A stretch of DNA of 64,000 nucleotides, from the NCBI GenBank assembly GCA_029216955.1, contig JANAVB010006998.1:2585192-2649191 (forward strand), in the 5' to 3' direction. The notes below the pieces were generated by a model, which ran no database searches, was not told where the DNA came from, and worked only from the letters and a program-made list of their open reading frames with translations. This document shows positions 42,704 to 54,919 of the stretch, in pieces (the stretch's first letter is position 1; every line of letters begins with the position of its first letter). A program made the translations under genes and the position numbers. Origin of the DNA: Iris pallida (Eukaryota > Streptophyta > Magnoliopsida > Asparagales > Iridaceae).

Positions 42704-45700
42704 TGTCACGCTCCAGATCCAGAATACTGGAGAGCGGGGGACAGACACAGCCAGCTACGTACGTTGAAGTGAATTTCTACCTCGCAATACGGTCACGGCT
42801 GTCTAGTTGCATGAGGGTTTACTACAAGCCATCAGTCTCTTAGGGTCAAGAACAAGCCTAGTGTCTCAATCTCAAGCAAGCAAGTAAATGTAATAAGATG
42901 GTAGATCACCAGACATACAAAGTAAGGCATCCCATACATTACATATTCAGATGATCATGAAGCTAGTCATACAAAATGCGAAGACTAACAAGAGTTTAAG
43001 TCATACATGATCAACCCTAGGATTTGTCAATTATGTTACAGCCCGTAGGCAGACAGTAAGTAAAGTTGCAAACGAGCTAACACTTGCTCGGCGGCTAAAC
43101 GCCTCAAAAGAATATTTTTACAATAGAGTGGAAGAGCAAAATAAAACCCACTCGTTGTCAGGTTTTCTTCTAGTGGTCACCATCTGGCAGGAAGGCTGGA
43201 AGATCCTCGAAAGCTGCTCCAAAATTTGGCCATACAAAACCAGTTGGGTCAGACCCCAGAAAGAGCAAGCGCCACAAAGGAGGCTTCACTTAAGAACTAA
43301 AAACCAGCATATCAGCACATAAATTCATAGAAGAAATTGCATAAGACATAAGTAAAGAGAACAGGGTGATAAACGATAATCTAGCTAAAGGACTATTCCG
43401 GTAACCAAGTTACAACCCGTAAACCAAACAAGGACCGGGGTTGTAACCCTTCGCCTGAACAGAACTTAGCCTCTAACCAATTATCGATAGAGTAAAGCAT
43501 AAACAATCATGTCCAGAGATAGCCACGTACTGGGTCTAGACAAGACTAGACAAGGTGGGACTCCATCTAACATTCACGACCAAGCAAGAGTACGGCTTGA
43601 TAGTTAACTAGCTAGGGTTATCACAAGCCTAGTTACTAGCAAGATGCAATGAGGATTCCTACGACCACAAGCCCTGCAGACTATCCAGGCGCAAGGTTCA
43701 TATAAGAGTTGGTAGCGGATACATCGCCCAGGAGACAAATGTATCCCTTGTTCATATAATAGTGGGTACATCGCCCAGGAGACAAATGTACCCTATTAGT
43801 TGACTTGGGGGTACAATACATGACAGTGTGCATATTACTTATTTCAAGGAGTGCCCCACATGACAGTGGACTGGAAATGTGCCCTACTCGTCGGCAGGCT
43901 ACAAGTCCATCAAAGAAGACGCCCAGATAACGGGATTGCCTGTAGCCAAAATACCTCTCTATATGCTCTACCTGATTAATCTAGTCATTAACCTAGTCAG
44001 ATTCAGTATGAATCCATGACCGTGGTAACCAGGGATACATGTCGTAGACATGATGCGTGACAAGACTAGTAGCTTATACAAGCACATTCAATACAATCAC
44101 CCACGGTGTTCAAGAAGAGTATTTACTAGCGTATCAAGTTACCCGTCGCAACAGCGTTCATGGATTATATGTCAAGGTTACTTGCCAGGGGTGCACCACA
44201 ACTGGTCACCATTATGTCATGTTACTTGTCATGTTCTTGTCTGGAGTGTGCCATGACGGGCCACTATCATGGTTCATTACATGTCATTGATCATTTCGTG
44301 TTCACACTTCATGGTTATGATCATAGCAGATCATCATGTAAGCAAAGAGACATATCCTGAGTGCACCCAACGGGCCACCGATGTAAGGAAGACAACATAG
44401 CTTAGAGCACATATAGAGGAAAGTACATGTCATGACAAAAGAGAAAATGCCAAATCATTGCTAAGCCGTGCCACGGCTTGCAGAAGTCGTGCCACGATTT
44501 TCTATTTAGCAAAAACATAGAAAGCCGTACCACGATTAAACAAAATCGTGCAAAATCGTGCCAAGTCGTACTGCGAATTGCACAAGTCATGTCGGGTCAA
44601 GTCGTGCCATGCCTAGCCATGGCACGCACAAGTCATGTCGTGTCATGAAGATCAATAGCGAGAAAATCACATAAAATCACAAGTCGTAAAAGATGCGATA
44701 AGCCGAAACAATGCAAAACCAAAGCATAAGGATCATGGGCATCCATGTGCCCAAGTGAAGGGGACTTATGCACCCACATGGGGGTTCCTATGCGCCCACA
44801 TGAGGGTGGCTATGTGCCTAAACATGGGTGCCTACAAGGCCAAGGCACTTGCATGGCCAAGTGCCAAGGAATGGAGAAGGGGTTTGTGTATTACGGGTGA
44901 AGGCCCTGTGCTATACCCAAGTCATACACGCACACTGGTTACATAGTATGCACCCACTAGGAGGGGGAACACACCCTATGCGCCCAAGGAGGGGTGTCCT
45001 ATGCGCCCAAGTCATGAGTTGGACCCTTGTGGCCAAAGGCTAAGGGTGAATGAATGCAAAGGAGACAAGTCGTGAAGGCTTATGCGCCAACACAAGACTA
45101 TGCTCCCACATGTGGCAATCTATGCGCCCACATGAAGGCATATGCGCCCACATGAGTGGGGGAAATGCTTTGGGCGCATGATAGGTCCATGCGCCCAGCA
45201 GTGCACTGTTCGTCTTCCCGACGAATCCCAGAAGAACGAACCATGGCCGAAAACTTCAAAACTCCGCCATTTCTCCGTCCGGAGTCCAAATTCGAACTTC
45301 CTTAGGTCAAAATGGGGTAGAACGAAATTCTCTACCACATGGAGCCATCAAAACATGCAAATAAAGAATTTAAATAGATCAAAACTTCAAGTTTCCAAAA
45401 AAGGCAATTTTTTAGATCTATAAAAATCCATGCTCCAAAATGAAAAATTCTAAGTTCTAAAGTGGAAGAGAATCATGCTAGGAAACCATTGGAACCATAC
45501 AATTGGGTTCTGGAGTGAGAGCAAGGTGCACTTGCCTATGGAGGAGTAAAGGTTTTTAATGGAGGAGAAGAAGAAGAAGTTATGAGGAATTATGAGAAGA
45601 GACAAAAGTAGGTGGCTTTATAAAGGAGGATGGTGGTAGGTAGGGTGGTTTAGCATATAGAACCAAAATAAACCAAGCCAACCAAAATAAACCAAGTTAA

Positions 45701-45821
45701 ACCATGATGAACCTAAACAAGATTAAATCAAAATCAGCTAGCAAGACAAGACAAGTAAAAATACTGGACATGATCCCGTACACGTATACTGGAAATATGT
45801 ATACGGAAAACGGAGGTGACA
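42704..45821 (-). repeat. D: 3' LTR
   Basis: 3,118 bp, from TGTCACGCTCCAG to GGAGGTGACA on the plus strand. It has paired ACATCGCCCAGGAGACAAAT motifs (about 43718-43790), a GTCGTGCCA-type motif array (44460-44660), a TATGCGCCCACATG motif cluster (44760-45190) and a minus-strand TATA box (45617-45622). Numerous short open frames on both strands in the GC-richer part have no recognisable protein features. Confidence 0.82.
45617..45625 (-). promoter_or_regulatory. D LTR TATA box
   Basis: Plus strand TTTATAAAG, minus strand CTTTATAAA, about 200 bases from the LTR 5' edge. Confidence 0.5.
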
Positions 45822-45840
45822 ACTCTACCCACCTTAAAAG
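45822..45840 (-). promoter_or_regulatory. D: polypurine tract
   Basis: Minus strand CTTTTAAGGTGGGTAGAGT against the LTR, preceded by the Del-type AAATTCCGAGGATAGAATT. Confidence 0.75.
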
Positions 45841-45987
45841 AATTCTATCCTCGGAATTTAATCAAGAGGCTAGAGATGTCGAGCAAGCTATACTAGTCAC
45901 AGGCAAGTTATAACTAAGCAATCAATCAAGCAATCATTCATGCAAGCAAGGAAGTTGAAGGAGTAAGGTACAAGAAGACATTATACC

Positions 45988-46391
45988 TTACGAGTCAAAC
46001 AGGTTGGGATATCGCGATCGGATATCATCCTCATGCTCCCACGTTGACTCACCTAAAGAGTGATGACCCCAAGCAACACGAACTATCTTGATTGTCTTGT
46101 TCTTGAGTATCTTCTCTCTTCGGTCCAATATGGATACGGGTCTCTCCTCATACGAAAGGTTGGTACCAACAACCAATTCCGAATGATCATGGACATAACT
46201 CGGATCCGAGATATATCGTCGTAATTAGGATACATGAAAGACATCATGTACCTCACGTAACGACGGTGGAAGAGCGAGACGATAGGACACATCACCTACT
46301 TACTCCAAGATGTCGAACATTCCTATATACCAAGGACTAAGCTTTCTCCGTACGCCGAAACGAATGGCACCACGGGTAGGCGAGATCCTAA
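45988..46391 (-). pseudogene. pol: D: integrase C-terminus with chromodomain-like tail
   Basis: The minus strand from 46391 leftwards reads FLRISPTRGA, then in a shifted frame the VFHVS-like region, then NLSYEERPVSILDRREKILK and NKTIKIVRVAWGHHSLGEST, WEHEDDIRSRYPNLF and a stop at 45988. This is the end of a Tekay/Del-type integrase, the same tail seen in G (19230-19432). A frameshift lies between about 46180 and 46290. Confidence 0.85.
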
Positions 46392-46396
46392 GGAAT

Positions 46397-49300
46397 TGTC
46401 ACGACCCGCACCCACTGTAAGGGTACGAGCACATAACAACGCCCAGCCTACGCCGCAGTGTCGGCGGTAGAACGCTGTTCTAGGTCACTATCTAACCATC
46501 AACTCACACAATAAATAATGTACTCATCATGATCAACTTCGAACGGAGGACAAGTATAAGATATCGTAACTCAATCACAGTCTAAGCACGATAAGATAAC
46601 ATAAAAAATAACTAAGAATAGAAGACAACTACTAAAATAACAACTCTCAACAATCTCAAATACTACACAAGTCTCAATCCACTACAACAAGTTTAACATA
46701 GAAAAACATATGCTAGTCTACTAAACTAAATCTCGATCACTCCTGAGTGTCGGGGCCAAAGGTAGCCATCCTGTCTCCGGGTCCATAATATGTAGGCAAG
46801 TGTCCTCAGGGCAATCATCTGTAAAATTTTCAACAGGTCCAGTCAGGACAGGAACGAGTACAACTCATCAAGAAAACCCAAGTAATGACAGAGAACTATA
46901 AAGCAGTTATAAACAGTTTTATTGATGAATATGACAGTTTATATTTAGGTAGTAGTATAGAGAAGCAGTAAGATACAAGGAAAGTAAAGTAATTAAAACA
47001 AGAGAAGAATGATGGCAATAAAGACTGTAAAATAAATCTAGCTGAACTAAAGTAACATAATAAGTCCAGACAGCAAATATAACAAGTGTAAAATCTATGT
47101 AAATCCAGTACGGGATGAATCTAATACAAGATAAATCCAGTACAAGATAATTCTAGGTTGTGATCAAGAATCCAGGTGAGACCAGCTATACTCTAATAGT
47201 GTGTTTTAAAATACTGAGATCGACATGTAAACGGCTGTAGGTATCAGGCACATCTCTCACTGATCAGGCGAGAGATGGCTATGCTTCCAGTAGATTCCAG
47301 TTTGGAGATTCCAGATTTGGGGTATGTCTACATGTCTTACTCAATATTTCCCTGCCCCGTAATACAAATGAATCCAAAATTCGACACGAGAATCGAGATG
47401 AGTCCAGCCAAAATATGATGATTCCAGAAATAGATTCCGAAATGATTCCAGTGATTCCAGTAATAGAGGCCAGATAAGTATGGTATGTGTGTCGCATACA
47501 TGAATCCAGAAATATCCATACGTGTGGTATCAGAGAATCACATAAAACTAAATAGAACTGAAGTACAGTAACTGAAAAATAAATGAGAGAACTATCAAAG
47601 AATGTACTCGCCTGATACTCTGAAAAGAGTAGTATAATATCAGATGTCTGCATATGAGTCACAATATCCTAAATAGAGCAGTATAGGTTATAATGTGTTT
47701 AAAATAAGACAGATGAAGTTTATGATGCATCTATATGATTTCTAGGCCAATCTAGGTCAAAGTCAACTCTAAGTCAAACCTGGTCAACTGTTTAGGTCAA
47801 ACTAGGTCCAAGTCAAACTTTGGTCAACCTTGGTCAATTACACTAGTCAACTAGGTCAATCCTAGTCCAGGCAAGTCTCGCTGGGCCTAACCAAGTTTAC
47901 ACTAGCAACCAAGCAACAATCACCAAGCCACAAGCATCACACATTATATATATCATATATATAAATACACATGGCTATACTACAATATGGATACATTATA
48001 TACATATCTATTCATAGGGAGAGAGCAATTGTGAGTGCCAAAGTACAAGGTGAAAGTGTGTGTGTTGAGATATAAGGCAATGCAATACAAGGTCACCTAC
48101 ATACATTACTTGGATATGCATTTCATTTACATTTACACTATGTATACAATACTAGCATTCACTACATCTTGCATATCTATATGGCTACATGGGTATGTAT
48201 ACATAGATGCTTGCATCTACATAGCAATCATTAAACATTTATTCCACAACATCATTAACTAGCATATTGCCTATTATTATGAAATCAACATGCATATATA
48301 GGTGTGATAGGTTTAGGGTGATGTGTGGGTGTACATCTCTGGACCCAGAGATCAGAAAAAAAGGAAAGGGTTATAGGCATGTGTGTATGGAGTGTAGGTA
48401 AGTAGGTTTCATGCAAGGGTTAATAGGGGTATGTGCAAGAGGATAGGTTTATGTGAGGGTAGGAAGAACATGTGTAGTTGAGTGTGTGTGTGTGGTAAAC
48501 AAGGGCACTTGTGTGTGGCTGTGCTAAACATGACATAGTGTTCAGTAGAAGGAAAACAATTCAGATTTGTATGTGTATATGTAATCTGGAAAACAGTGGA
48601 AAGCATGGTAATGACAGTTCATAAATCAGTGAGTGAGTGAGTGAGTGAGTGAGAATGTTCTCAGGAATGTTAGGAACAAGTGACATAAAACAAATGTGTG
48701 TGTGTGTGTATAATCTGAAAACTAAGATGTGTGTGTGACATGAACATTAGAGGGTGACACAAGGGTGTTAAAGTGTGTGTGCTAGTGTGGTATCAGTTCC
48801 CAGAATTTAATGAGGTGTTCTCAGTCCTCATATTTCGATTTGTGTGTGGACTAAATAATGTACATAATCAATAGAGTGTGTGATACAAGGGGTTAACAGG
48901 AATTAAAATAGGAAAATGTGTTAGTGTCTAGGTGTTCATGTGTGTGTGCTCTCAGAAATTTGAGAGTGCCACCAACTCGGATTGGTTTCCAGGGAAGGAA
49001 AGAACCCAATGACAGTGTACAAAAGTGTCAAGGTCCAGGAATGTCTCAGGAAAACACAATATAAGGTGGCATCTACATGATTTCTCAGGTTGGGACACAA
49101 TGTTCTCAGTTTAGACCTATATTTCAGTTTAAAAGTAATAGTGAATCACTATATATCAATCAACATTTATCTCAACATGAATCCCAATTTCAATCAAAAA
49201 ACCCAACACAACCTAGTAATCTAACATGGAATCAAACTGGCAGTATTTAACACACTTGTAGATGATTCAAATATGATAGTAACATCAAAACTAAGTTGAA

Positions 49301-51196
49301 ATTGGAAAAATGATATCAGGATCTCAGTTTGACAGCGAATTAATGCATCAGTTCAACGTTCTAAACCACATTTGACAACCACAAACCTAACACCAGTTAT
49401 TAATCAACATTGCAGTAACCTTATACACGCGTACATGAATTAATTCATGGGTATTAAACATTGAAATCCAGTTTAAAAAGAATAAAAATTGAGTTTAGAA
49501 TTAGAAATTAGGAACACGTATCAGTAAAATAGGAAATATGGAAATCGAACATCAAACCATGTTAATTCACATTTTAAATGGTTGGTAAAACATAATACAA
49601 GTGTACAAGTGTCAAGCAAAGTATTCGTGTCCAACCAAGTGGACACGAGCGTGTCCAAACCACTCAAACACTCACAGACGTACAGGGCAGTGCGCTGCGT
49701 CGTGCACGCATGCACGTGTGTCCCGCGCGCGACACAGGGCACGACACGACTCGTGCTCATGCCCACGTGTTCGCCACATATAGGGCTACACGTGTATGCC
49801 CCTGCACCGTGTCGAAGACACGTGTCGTGTCCGTGCCAAACGTGTATCAGATGCGTTCCAGTGCGCGCAACGACAGCTCGCGCGTGTCCCGTGCGACCAG
49901 TGCGAGGAGGATTTCTTCTCGCACACAAGACAAAATGCTCCCAAAATTTGGGAGCATGGTGGCAGTCACTGCCCCAACAGTCACACAAAATTTGGTGTGT
50001 CCATGTGTCCTGTGTCGGGAGTTCTCAGCCCCGTGATGCAGGACACAGTGTACGTGTGTGCACAGCGTGTCCAACATGAATTTCTGACACAATAGGACAC
50101 TAAAATACCAGACACTCTTCACAGAAAATAACCTACACACCTAGATCTTGGACTCTATTCAAATAGATTTGTAAAATTTGCAAATCGAATCGGTTCGGGC
50201 ATTTCGTCGAACACCTAGCTATTAGGTTCGATACGTGTCCGATACGGACACGTAACCTAATACAAATAACACAAAATTCCTCCAGAAATTAGGGGACACC
50301 TATTCCTAAACCATCATGCAAGGAAATCAAGATAATAATGCAATTTAAAGGGTTTTACCTATAGGTGCAAATTGCATAAAAAAGCTCCAAATGGGGGGTG
50401 TTCCTCTTAATGGCCAAATGCTCCAAATGAGCCCAAAACTGAGATTAAACTCCAGAAATATTAAATATACAAAAATTAGAACCTAATGCAAAAGACTAGG
50501 ATGAAAAAGGAGATCAAATGAATAAATGAGAATTTTTTGAAGGAGGAAAAATACCTTTCTTTTCTCCAAGTGTTGGAATGATAAAAAGAGGCAAGCCCTA
50601 ATGAATAAGTGTTTAAATAGGGTGGGGATCCCTATGTAGCTGGTCATAAGCTCAAAAATTAGGGTTAGGGTTCACTAAATGGCCCATAGGCTTAAGTCAT
50701 GATCAATTAAATAATTAAGCCATAAGTCATTTCATGAAACCACAAGCCATGACTTAAATACACTTAAACTAATCCTCCTAATCCAAAATTAGTTTTTAAT
50801 GACTAAAAGTAGGTTAACCTAAGTTAGACTAGGGTCACCATGGCTAGGGTTAACTTCTAGGCTAGTCCACTAGGTCTCAACAAGTCAAGGTCAACTAGAA
50901 CTCACCAATTCGACAAATCACCAAATAATTCAAATAAGTCAAAATGACCAAATTACCCCTAGGCTAAAAATGATAATTAAATCATCCTAATGACATGGTT
51001 AGGCTCTAGGTCATGCAGTCTCTAGGGTTTTACTAGCAGCACGTCAAAATCACAAGTCATGACTTAAACCAATTTTTAAATAGTTTAAAAATTATTAAAA
51101 ATCATAAAAAATCATATCATGAAGTAAATATCAATAATTAATAATTATAATTACAAAATTTCAAAATTACCCTCATCTGGAAAATTGGGTGTTACA
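46397..51196 (-). repeat. E: 3' LTR, complete
   Basis: 4,800 bp. The plus strand starts TGTCACGACCCGCACCC, matching the reverse of the G LTR end (shared GCCGACACTGCGGCGTAGGC-like block), and ends GGGTGTTACA. It includes an array of GATTCCAG motifs (47160-47520), TGGTCAA motifs (47745-47850), GTGAGTGAGTGAG and TG repeats (48620-48710), the CGTGTCC cluster (49600-50260) with a long inverted repeat (50222-50260), and a minus-strand TATA-like site (50611-50620). Confidence 0.88.
50222..50260. repeat. Inverted repeat in the E LTR
   Basis: The core is CGTGTCCG-ATA-CGGACACG (50234-50252). Outer arms TTAGGTT and AACCTAA extend it with a few unpaired bases. Versions occur in the other E LTR (about 52817-52856), in G (about 11208-11240 and 20284-20318) and in H (617-637). 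Confidence 0.75.
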
Positions 51197-51211
51197 ATCC
51201 TACCCCCCTTA
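51197..51211 (-). promoter_or_regulatory. E: polypurine tract
   Basis: Minus strand TAAGGGGGGTAGGAT against the LTR, preceded by TTTCGAGGACGAAATTTTTC. Confidence 0.8.
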
Positions 51212-52204
51212 GAAAAATTTCGTCCTCGAAATTAAGATGATCGTACCCCTACTAGGTCAAACCCCCAACAATCAAAGTCAACGATAACACGCAACACAGT
51301 CCTACCGGTCGTGATTTCACAGTCTCGAATAGGGTAGCTACACTATCTAGCAATCACAACTATATCCTGGCAGGTAATAATGGTATCACACAACAAGATG
51401 GAAAGAAGAACAGGAAGACAGACCTGCTAACCCGTCACCTGTAGCGTCGGTCTACTCGACTGTCAGCGCAAAAGCCCTGCCCCTCTGGGGTGTATCCCTC
51501 TGATGGTGCAGGGCACGGTGCTGCGCTACAGGTGGCCTAGCTCCCTCTATCTAATCCATGACACTCAAGTAATATCCACCCTGATATTCCACTCAATTAT
51601 ACTAGGGCACCATCTATATGGTATCTATTCTGCAATCTGATAATCATACCCGTCTATCCAGAACCATATCACCAGAATCCTTGTCACACCAATAAGTATG
51701 GCTGCGATAATCCATAGAGTCCACAACTAATGTACATACATCTAGAATCATGGTATTTAAAATTTTTGTATTGCCGCTAGCTTGGCTGCAAAAACTTTAA
51801 ATTTCCACACCCGAGAAATACATCCAAAATCAGACTCTATCTCATCGCCCAACCAACTGATATGGCCGTAGAAGACTCTAGATTCCATGACTGAGGCAAC
51901 CTAGCCCATAATGTTATCTTGGTAGAAAATCAAGTCAATAATGAATACCAAGAATCAAATTCAACGATGAATCAAGGAAGATAGACAGATACTGTCAGAA
52001 TCGAATTTCGGGATAGTTATAATGAGATTCTCAAGGGTCATTCTAGGAATCTTCTCAAGTAGTCCTAACTGTGATTGAGTACCTCTCCGTTGAAACCTAT
52101 CGCTTAATCCTATCGCAGGCTCGCAGCAGTACAACTAAGTCGTCGTACTACCACGATATCGTACTAATGCGACTCTCGACCTGCATGGGCCACCACTAAA
52201 AACG
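51212..52204 (-). pseudogene. E: internal remnant, gag tail and protease linker, leader
   Basis: On the minus strand, about 51540 to 51435, it reads RPPVAQHRALHHQRDTPQRG then RAFALTVE and a stop. This is the gag tail and linker that precede protease in G ([12 protein letters not shown]). No zinc knuckle, protease, RT or integrase is left. The right end holds the leader motif GAGCCTGCGATAGGAT (about 52113-52128) and the candidate primer site TGGTGGCCCATGCAG (52181-52195). Confidence 0.65.
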
Positions 52205-53791
52205 TGTCAAGCAAAGTTTTCGTGTCCAACCAAGTTGACACGAGCGTGTCCAAACCACTCAAACACTCACAGACGCACAGGGCAGTGCGCTACGTCGTGC
52301 ACGCATGCACGCGTGTCCCGCGTACGACACAGGGCACGACACGACTCGTGCTCGTGCCCACGTGTTCACCACATATAGGGCTACACGTGTATGCCCCTGT
52401 ACCGTGTCCAAGACACGTGTCGTGTTCGTGCCAAACGTGTATCAAATGCGTTCCAGTACGCGCAACGACAGCTCGTGCGTGTCCCGTACGACCAGTGCGG
52501 GGAGGATTTCTCCTCGCACACAAAACGAAATGCTTCCAAATTTTGGGAGCATGGTGGCAGTCATTGCCCCAACACTCACAAAAAATTTGGTGTGTCCACG
52601 TGTCCTATGTCGGGAGTTCTCAGCCCCGTGATGTAGGACACATTATACGTGTGTGCACAGCGTGTCCAACACGAATTTCCGACACAATAGGACACTAAAA
52701 TACCAGACACTCTTTACCGAAAATAACCTACACACCTAGATCTAGGACTCTATTCAAATAGATTTGCAAAATTTGCAAATCGAATCGGTTCGGGCATTTC
52801 GTCGAACACCTAGCTATTAGGTTCGATACGTGTCCGATACGGACATGTAACCTAATGCAAATGACACAAAATTCCTCCAGAAATTAGGGGACACCTATTC
52901 CTAAACCATCATGCAAGGAAATCAAAATAATAATGCAATTTAAAGGGTTTTACCTATAGATACAAATTGCATAAAAAAGTTCCAAATGAGGGGTATTCCT
53001 CTTGATGGCCAAATGCTCCAAATGAGCCCAAAACTGAGATTAAACCTCCAGAAATATTAAATGTACAAAAAATAGAACCTAATGCAAAAGACTAGGATGA
53101 AAAAGAAGATCAAATGAATAAATAGAAATTTTTGGAAGGGAAAAAATACCTTTCTTTTCTCCAAGTGTTGGAATGATAAAAAGAGGCAAGCCCTAATGAA
53201 TAAGTGTTTAAATAGGGTGGGGATCCCTATGTGGCTGGTCATAAGCTCAAAAATTAGGGTTCGGGTTCACTAAATGGCCCATGGGCTTAAGTCATGATCA
53301 ATTAAATAATTAAGCCATAAGTCATTTCATGAAACCACAAGCCATGACTTAAATTCACTTAAATTAATCCTCCTAATCCAAAATTAGTTTTTAATGACTA
53401 AAAGTAGGTTAACCTAAGTTGGACTAGGGTCACCATGCCTAGGGTTAACTACTAGGCTAGTCCACTAGGTCTCAACAAGTCATGGTCAACTAGAACTCAC
53501 CAATTCAAAAAATCACCAAATAATTCAAATAAGTCAAAATGACCAAATTATCCCTAGGATAAAAATGATAATTAAATCATCCTAATGACATGGTTAGGCT
53601 CTAGGTCATGCAGTCTCTAGGGTTTCACTAGCAGCACGTCAAAATCACAAGTCATGACTTAAACCAGTTTTTAAATAGTTTAAAAATTATTAAAAATCAT
53701 CAAAAATCATATCATAAAGTAAATATAAATAATTAATAATTATAATTACAAAATTTCAAAATTACCCTCATCTGGAAAACTTGGTGTTACA
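52205..53791 (-). repeat. E: 5' LTR, lacking its 3' two thirds
   Basis: Aligned base for base in length with 49610-51196 of the other LTR. The counterpart of 46397-49609 is missing. The junction is TGTCA (52205-52209), a five-base word found both at the LTR edge (46397-46401) and at the internal break (49610-49614). The plus-strand open frame 52204-52698 matches one in the other LTR (49582-50079) but is antisense, in a stop-poor segment. Confidence 0.88.
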
Positions 53792-53796
53792 GGAAT

Positions 53797-53858
53797 ACAT
53801 GGTCGCCGACAGAAAATTCAAGGGGACGCCGATGAGAATCGGCCCAATTGTAGGCCTT
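53797..53858 (-). pseudogene. pol: D: integrase segment on the right of E
   Basis: The minus strand reads KAYNWADSHRRPLEFSVGDH then VF, directly continued on the left of E by LRISPTRGA. Upstream of KAYNW the similarity stops, where F begins. Confidence 0.85.
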
Positions 53859-54276
53859 AAAAATTGAAAGTCACGCTGAGTTGTTCAGAACAAAGTCTCA
53901 AAGTCACGCTGAGTTGATCAAGACAAATGTTTAAAAATCACGCTAGAGACAGCTCATCATTTGTTAGAAATGTCATTATGACTGACAGCACGACAGTCGA
54001 AGAATGTCTCCTCGTTTGCCACGTATGCACGGAACTCGAGAGATCACAGCCGACTTTGGCGTGATTTTTGAAATCTTCTTCAACAAGACTCAGCCTTCAT
54101 CAAGTTGGCGTAGCAAAAGAGTTTCTTGTCATTTAATGCGACTGACAAAGTAATCACTGTCAGAGATTTTGTGTCAGTCGAGGCACGTCGAATCAAGACA
54201 GCTGGCAGTCCTGCCTCAAGCTTGCGTATATTTTGAGCCTTCTGGCTTAAGTTTGCGTGTATTTTGAACTTCTATG

Positions 54277-54470
54277 TTCCTTCATCAAGTTTGCGTAGAT
54301 TTTGAAGTTTTTTGCCCCAAGTATGCGTGGATTCTGAAGCTTCCTGCCCCAAGTCTGCGTGGATTTTGAAGCTTTTTGCCCCAAGTCTGCGTGGATTCTG
54401 AAGCTTCCTGCCCCAAGTCTGCGTGGATTTTGAAGCTTTCTGACCCAAGTCTGCGTGGATTTCGTCCTCA
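54277..54470 (+). repeat. 32-bp minisatellite in the F LTR
   Basis: TGCGTRG recurs at 54292, 54324, 54356, 54388, 54420 and 54452, exactly 32 bases apart, in units like TTTGAAGCTTYYTGCCCCAA plus GTCTGCGTGGAT. Two less regular copies lie to the left (54223, 54254) and one to the right (54478). It creates a spurious repeated open frame on the minus strand (54247-54555). There are no unique spacers, so it is not a CRISPR. Confidence 0.9.
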
Positions 54471-54697
54471 ACGAGCCTGCGTGGATTTTATCAAATTGGA
54501 GTACGTGGCAGCCATGCCACTGATCTCTCGCTTGCATGTCCTGTAACTTGCACACGACTTATGCATGATTGCCATGTGTCCAACAGTTACAGGCCACGTC
54601 CAGTAACTGCTCACAACCTTGCGTATGTTAGATCCTGCGTGATTTTCAACTATGCACAGGCTGTGAAGACAGTTATCCTTTCAGTTATGTTTGACTC

Positions 54698-54706
54698 TAT
54701 AAATAG
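54698..54706 (+). promoter_or_regulatory. F LTR TATA box
   Basis: TATAAATAG in the context ACTCTATAAATAGGG, about 180 bases before the PBS. A start site near 54730 is likely. Confidence 0.7.
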
Positions 54707-54880
54707 GGTTCTTTTTCATTGTACAGATACATAGTGATCTAAATTACTGTCAAAATTTTGAGAGCTTTTCTTCTTCGCATCGTCCATGGGATAAAGCGAT
54801 CGTCTTCTAGATCGGATTCCTACAGTTATAATTTTCCTAGATACACAATAAATAAAGTGAATTTATTTATGGAAACCAAA

Positions 54881-54899
54881 TTGGCGACTCTGTTGGGGA
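54881..54899 (+). promoter_or_regulatory. F: primer binding site
   Basis: TTGGCGACTCTGTTGGGGA, the form known from Tat/Ogre elements (TGGCGACTC...GGGGA). It lies a few bases after the LTR end. Confidence 0.8.
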
Positions 54900-54919
54900 A
54901 AACCATCTCCTCTTCTGAG

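Larger units (their letters stand above)
46397..53791 (-). mobile_element. E: deleted gypsy element of the CGTGTCC LTR family
   Basis: 7,395 bp flanked by GGAAT (46392-46396 and 53792-53796), inserted in the D integrase. It has a full 3' LTR (46397-51196), a 1,008-bp internal region with almost no coding sequence, and a 5' LTR cut to its first 1,587 bp (52205-53791). The LTRs are related to those of G and H. The element cannot encode its own proteins and, lacking most of its 5' LTR, is probably dead. Confidence 0.9.
42704..53864 (-). mobile_element. D: Tekay-type gypsy, 3' part, split by E
   Basis: 3' LTR 42704-45821, polypurine tract, C-terminal part of integrase, then E (46397-53791), then more integrase (53797-53858) up to the left edge of F. 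The integrase codons on both sides of E join in sense, and E is flanked by GGAAT (46392-46396, 53792-53796). The rest of D lies to the right of F, outside the window, or is lost. Confidence 0.85.
53865..54878 (+). repeat. F: 5' LTR
   Basis: About 1.0 kb from TGAAAGTCACGCTGAG (approximate start) to TATGGAAACCA. It contains two direct copies of AAAGTCACGCTGAGTTG (53867, 53899), a 32-bp minisatellite (54277-54470) and a TATA box at 54698-54706. Only this LTR is in the window, so the start is inferred. Confidence 0.7.

Noticed and set aside
43100..45430. Many short open frames on both strands in the D LTR
   Set aside because: All are within the LTR, overlap each other in all frames, and are explained by GC-richer repeat motifs.
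54277..54480. CRISPR-like regular 32-bp repeats
   Set aside because: Units follow each other with no unique spacers, and the sequence is a plant LTR. It is a minisatellite.
54247..54555. Minus-strand repetitive protein of about 100 residues
   Set aside because: It is the antisense translation of the 32-bp minisatellite in the F LTR.
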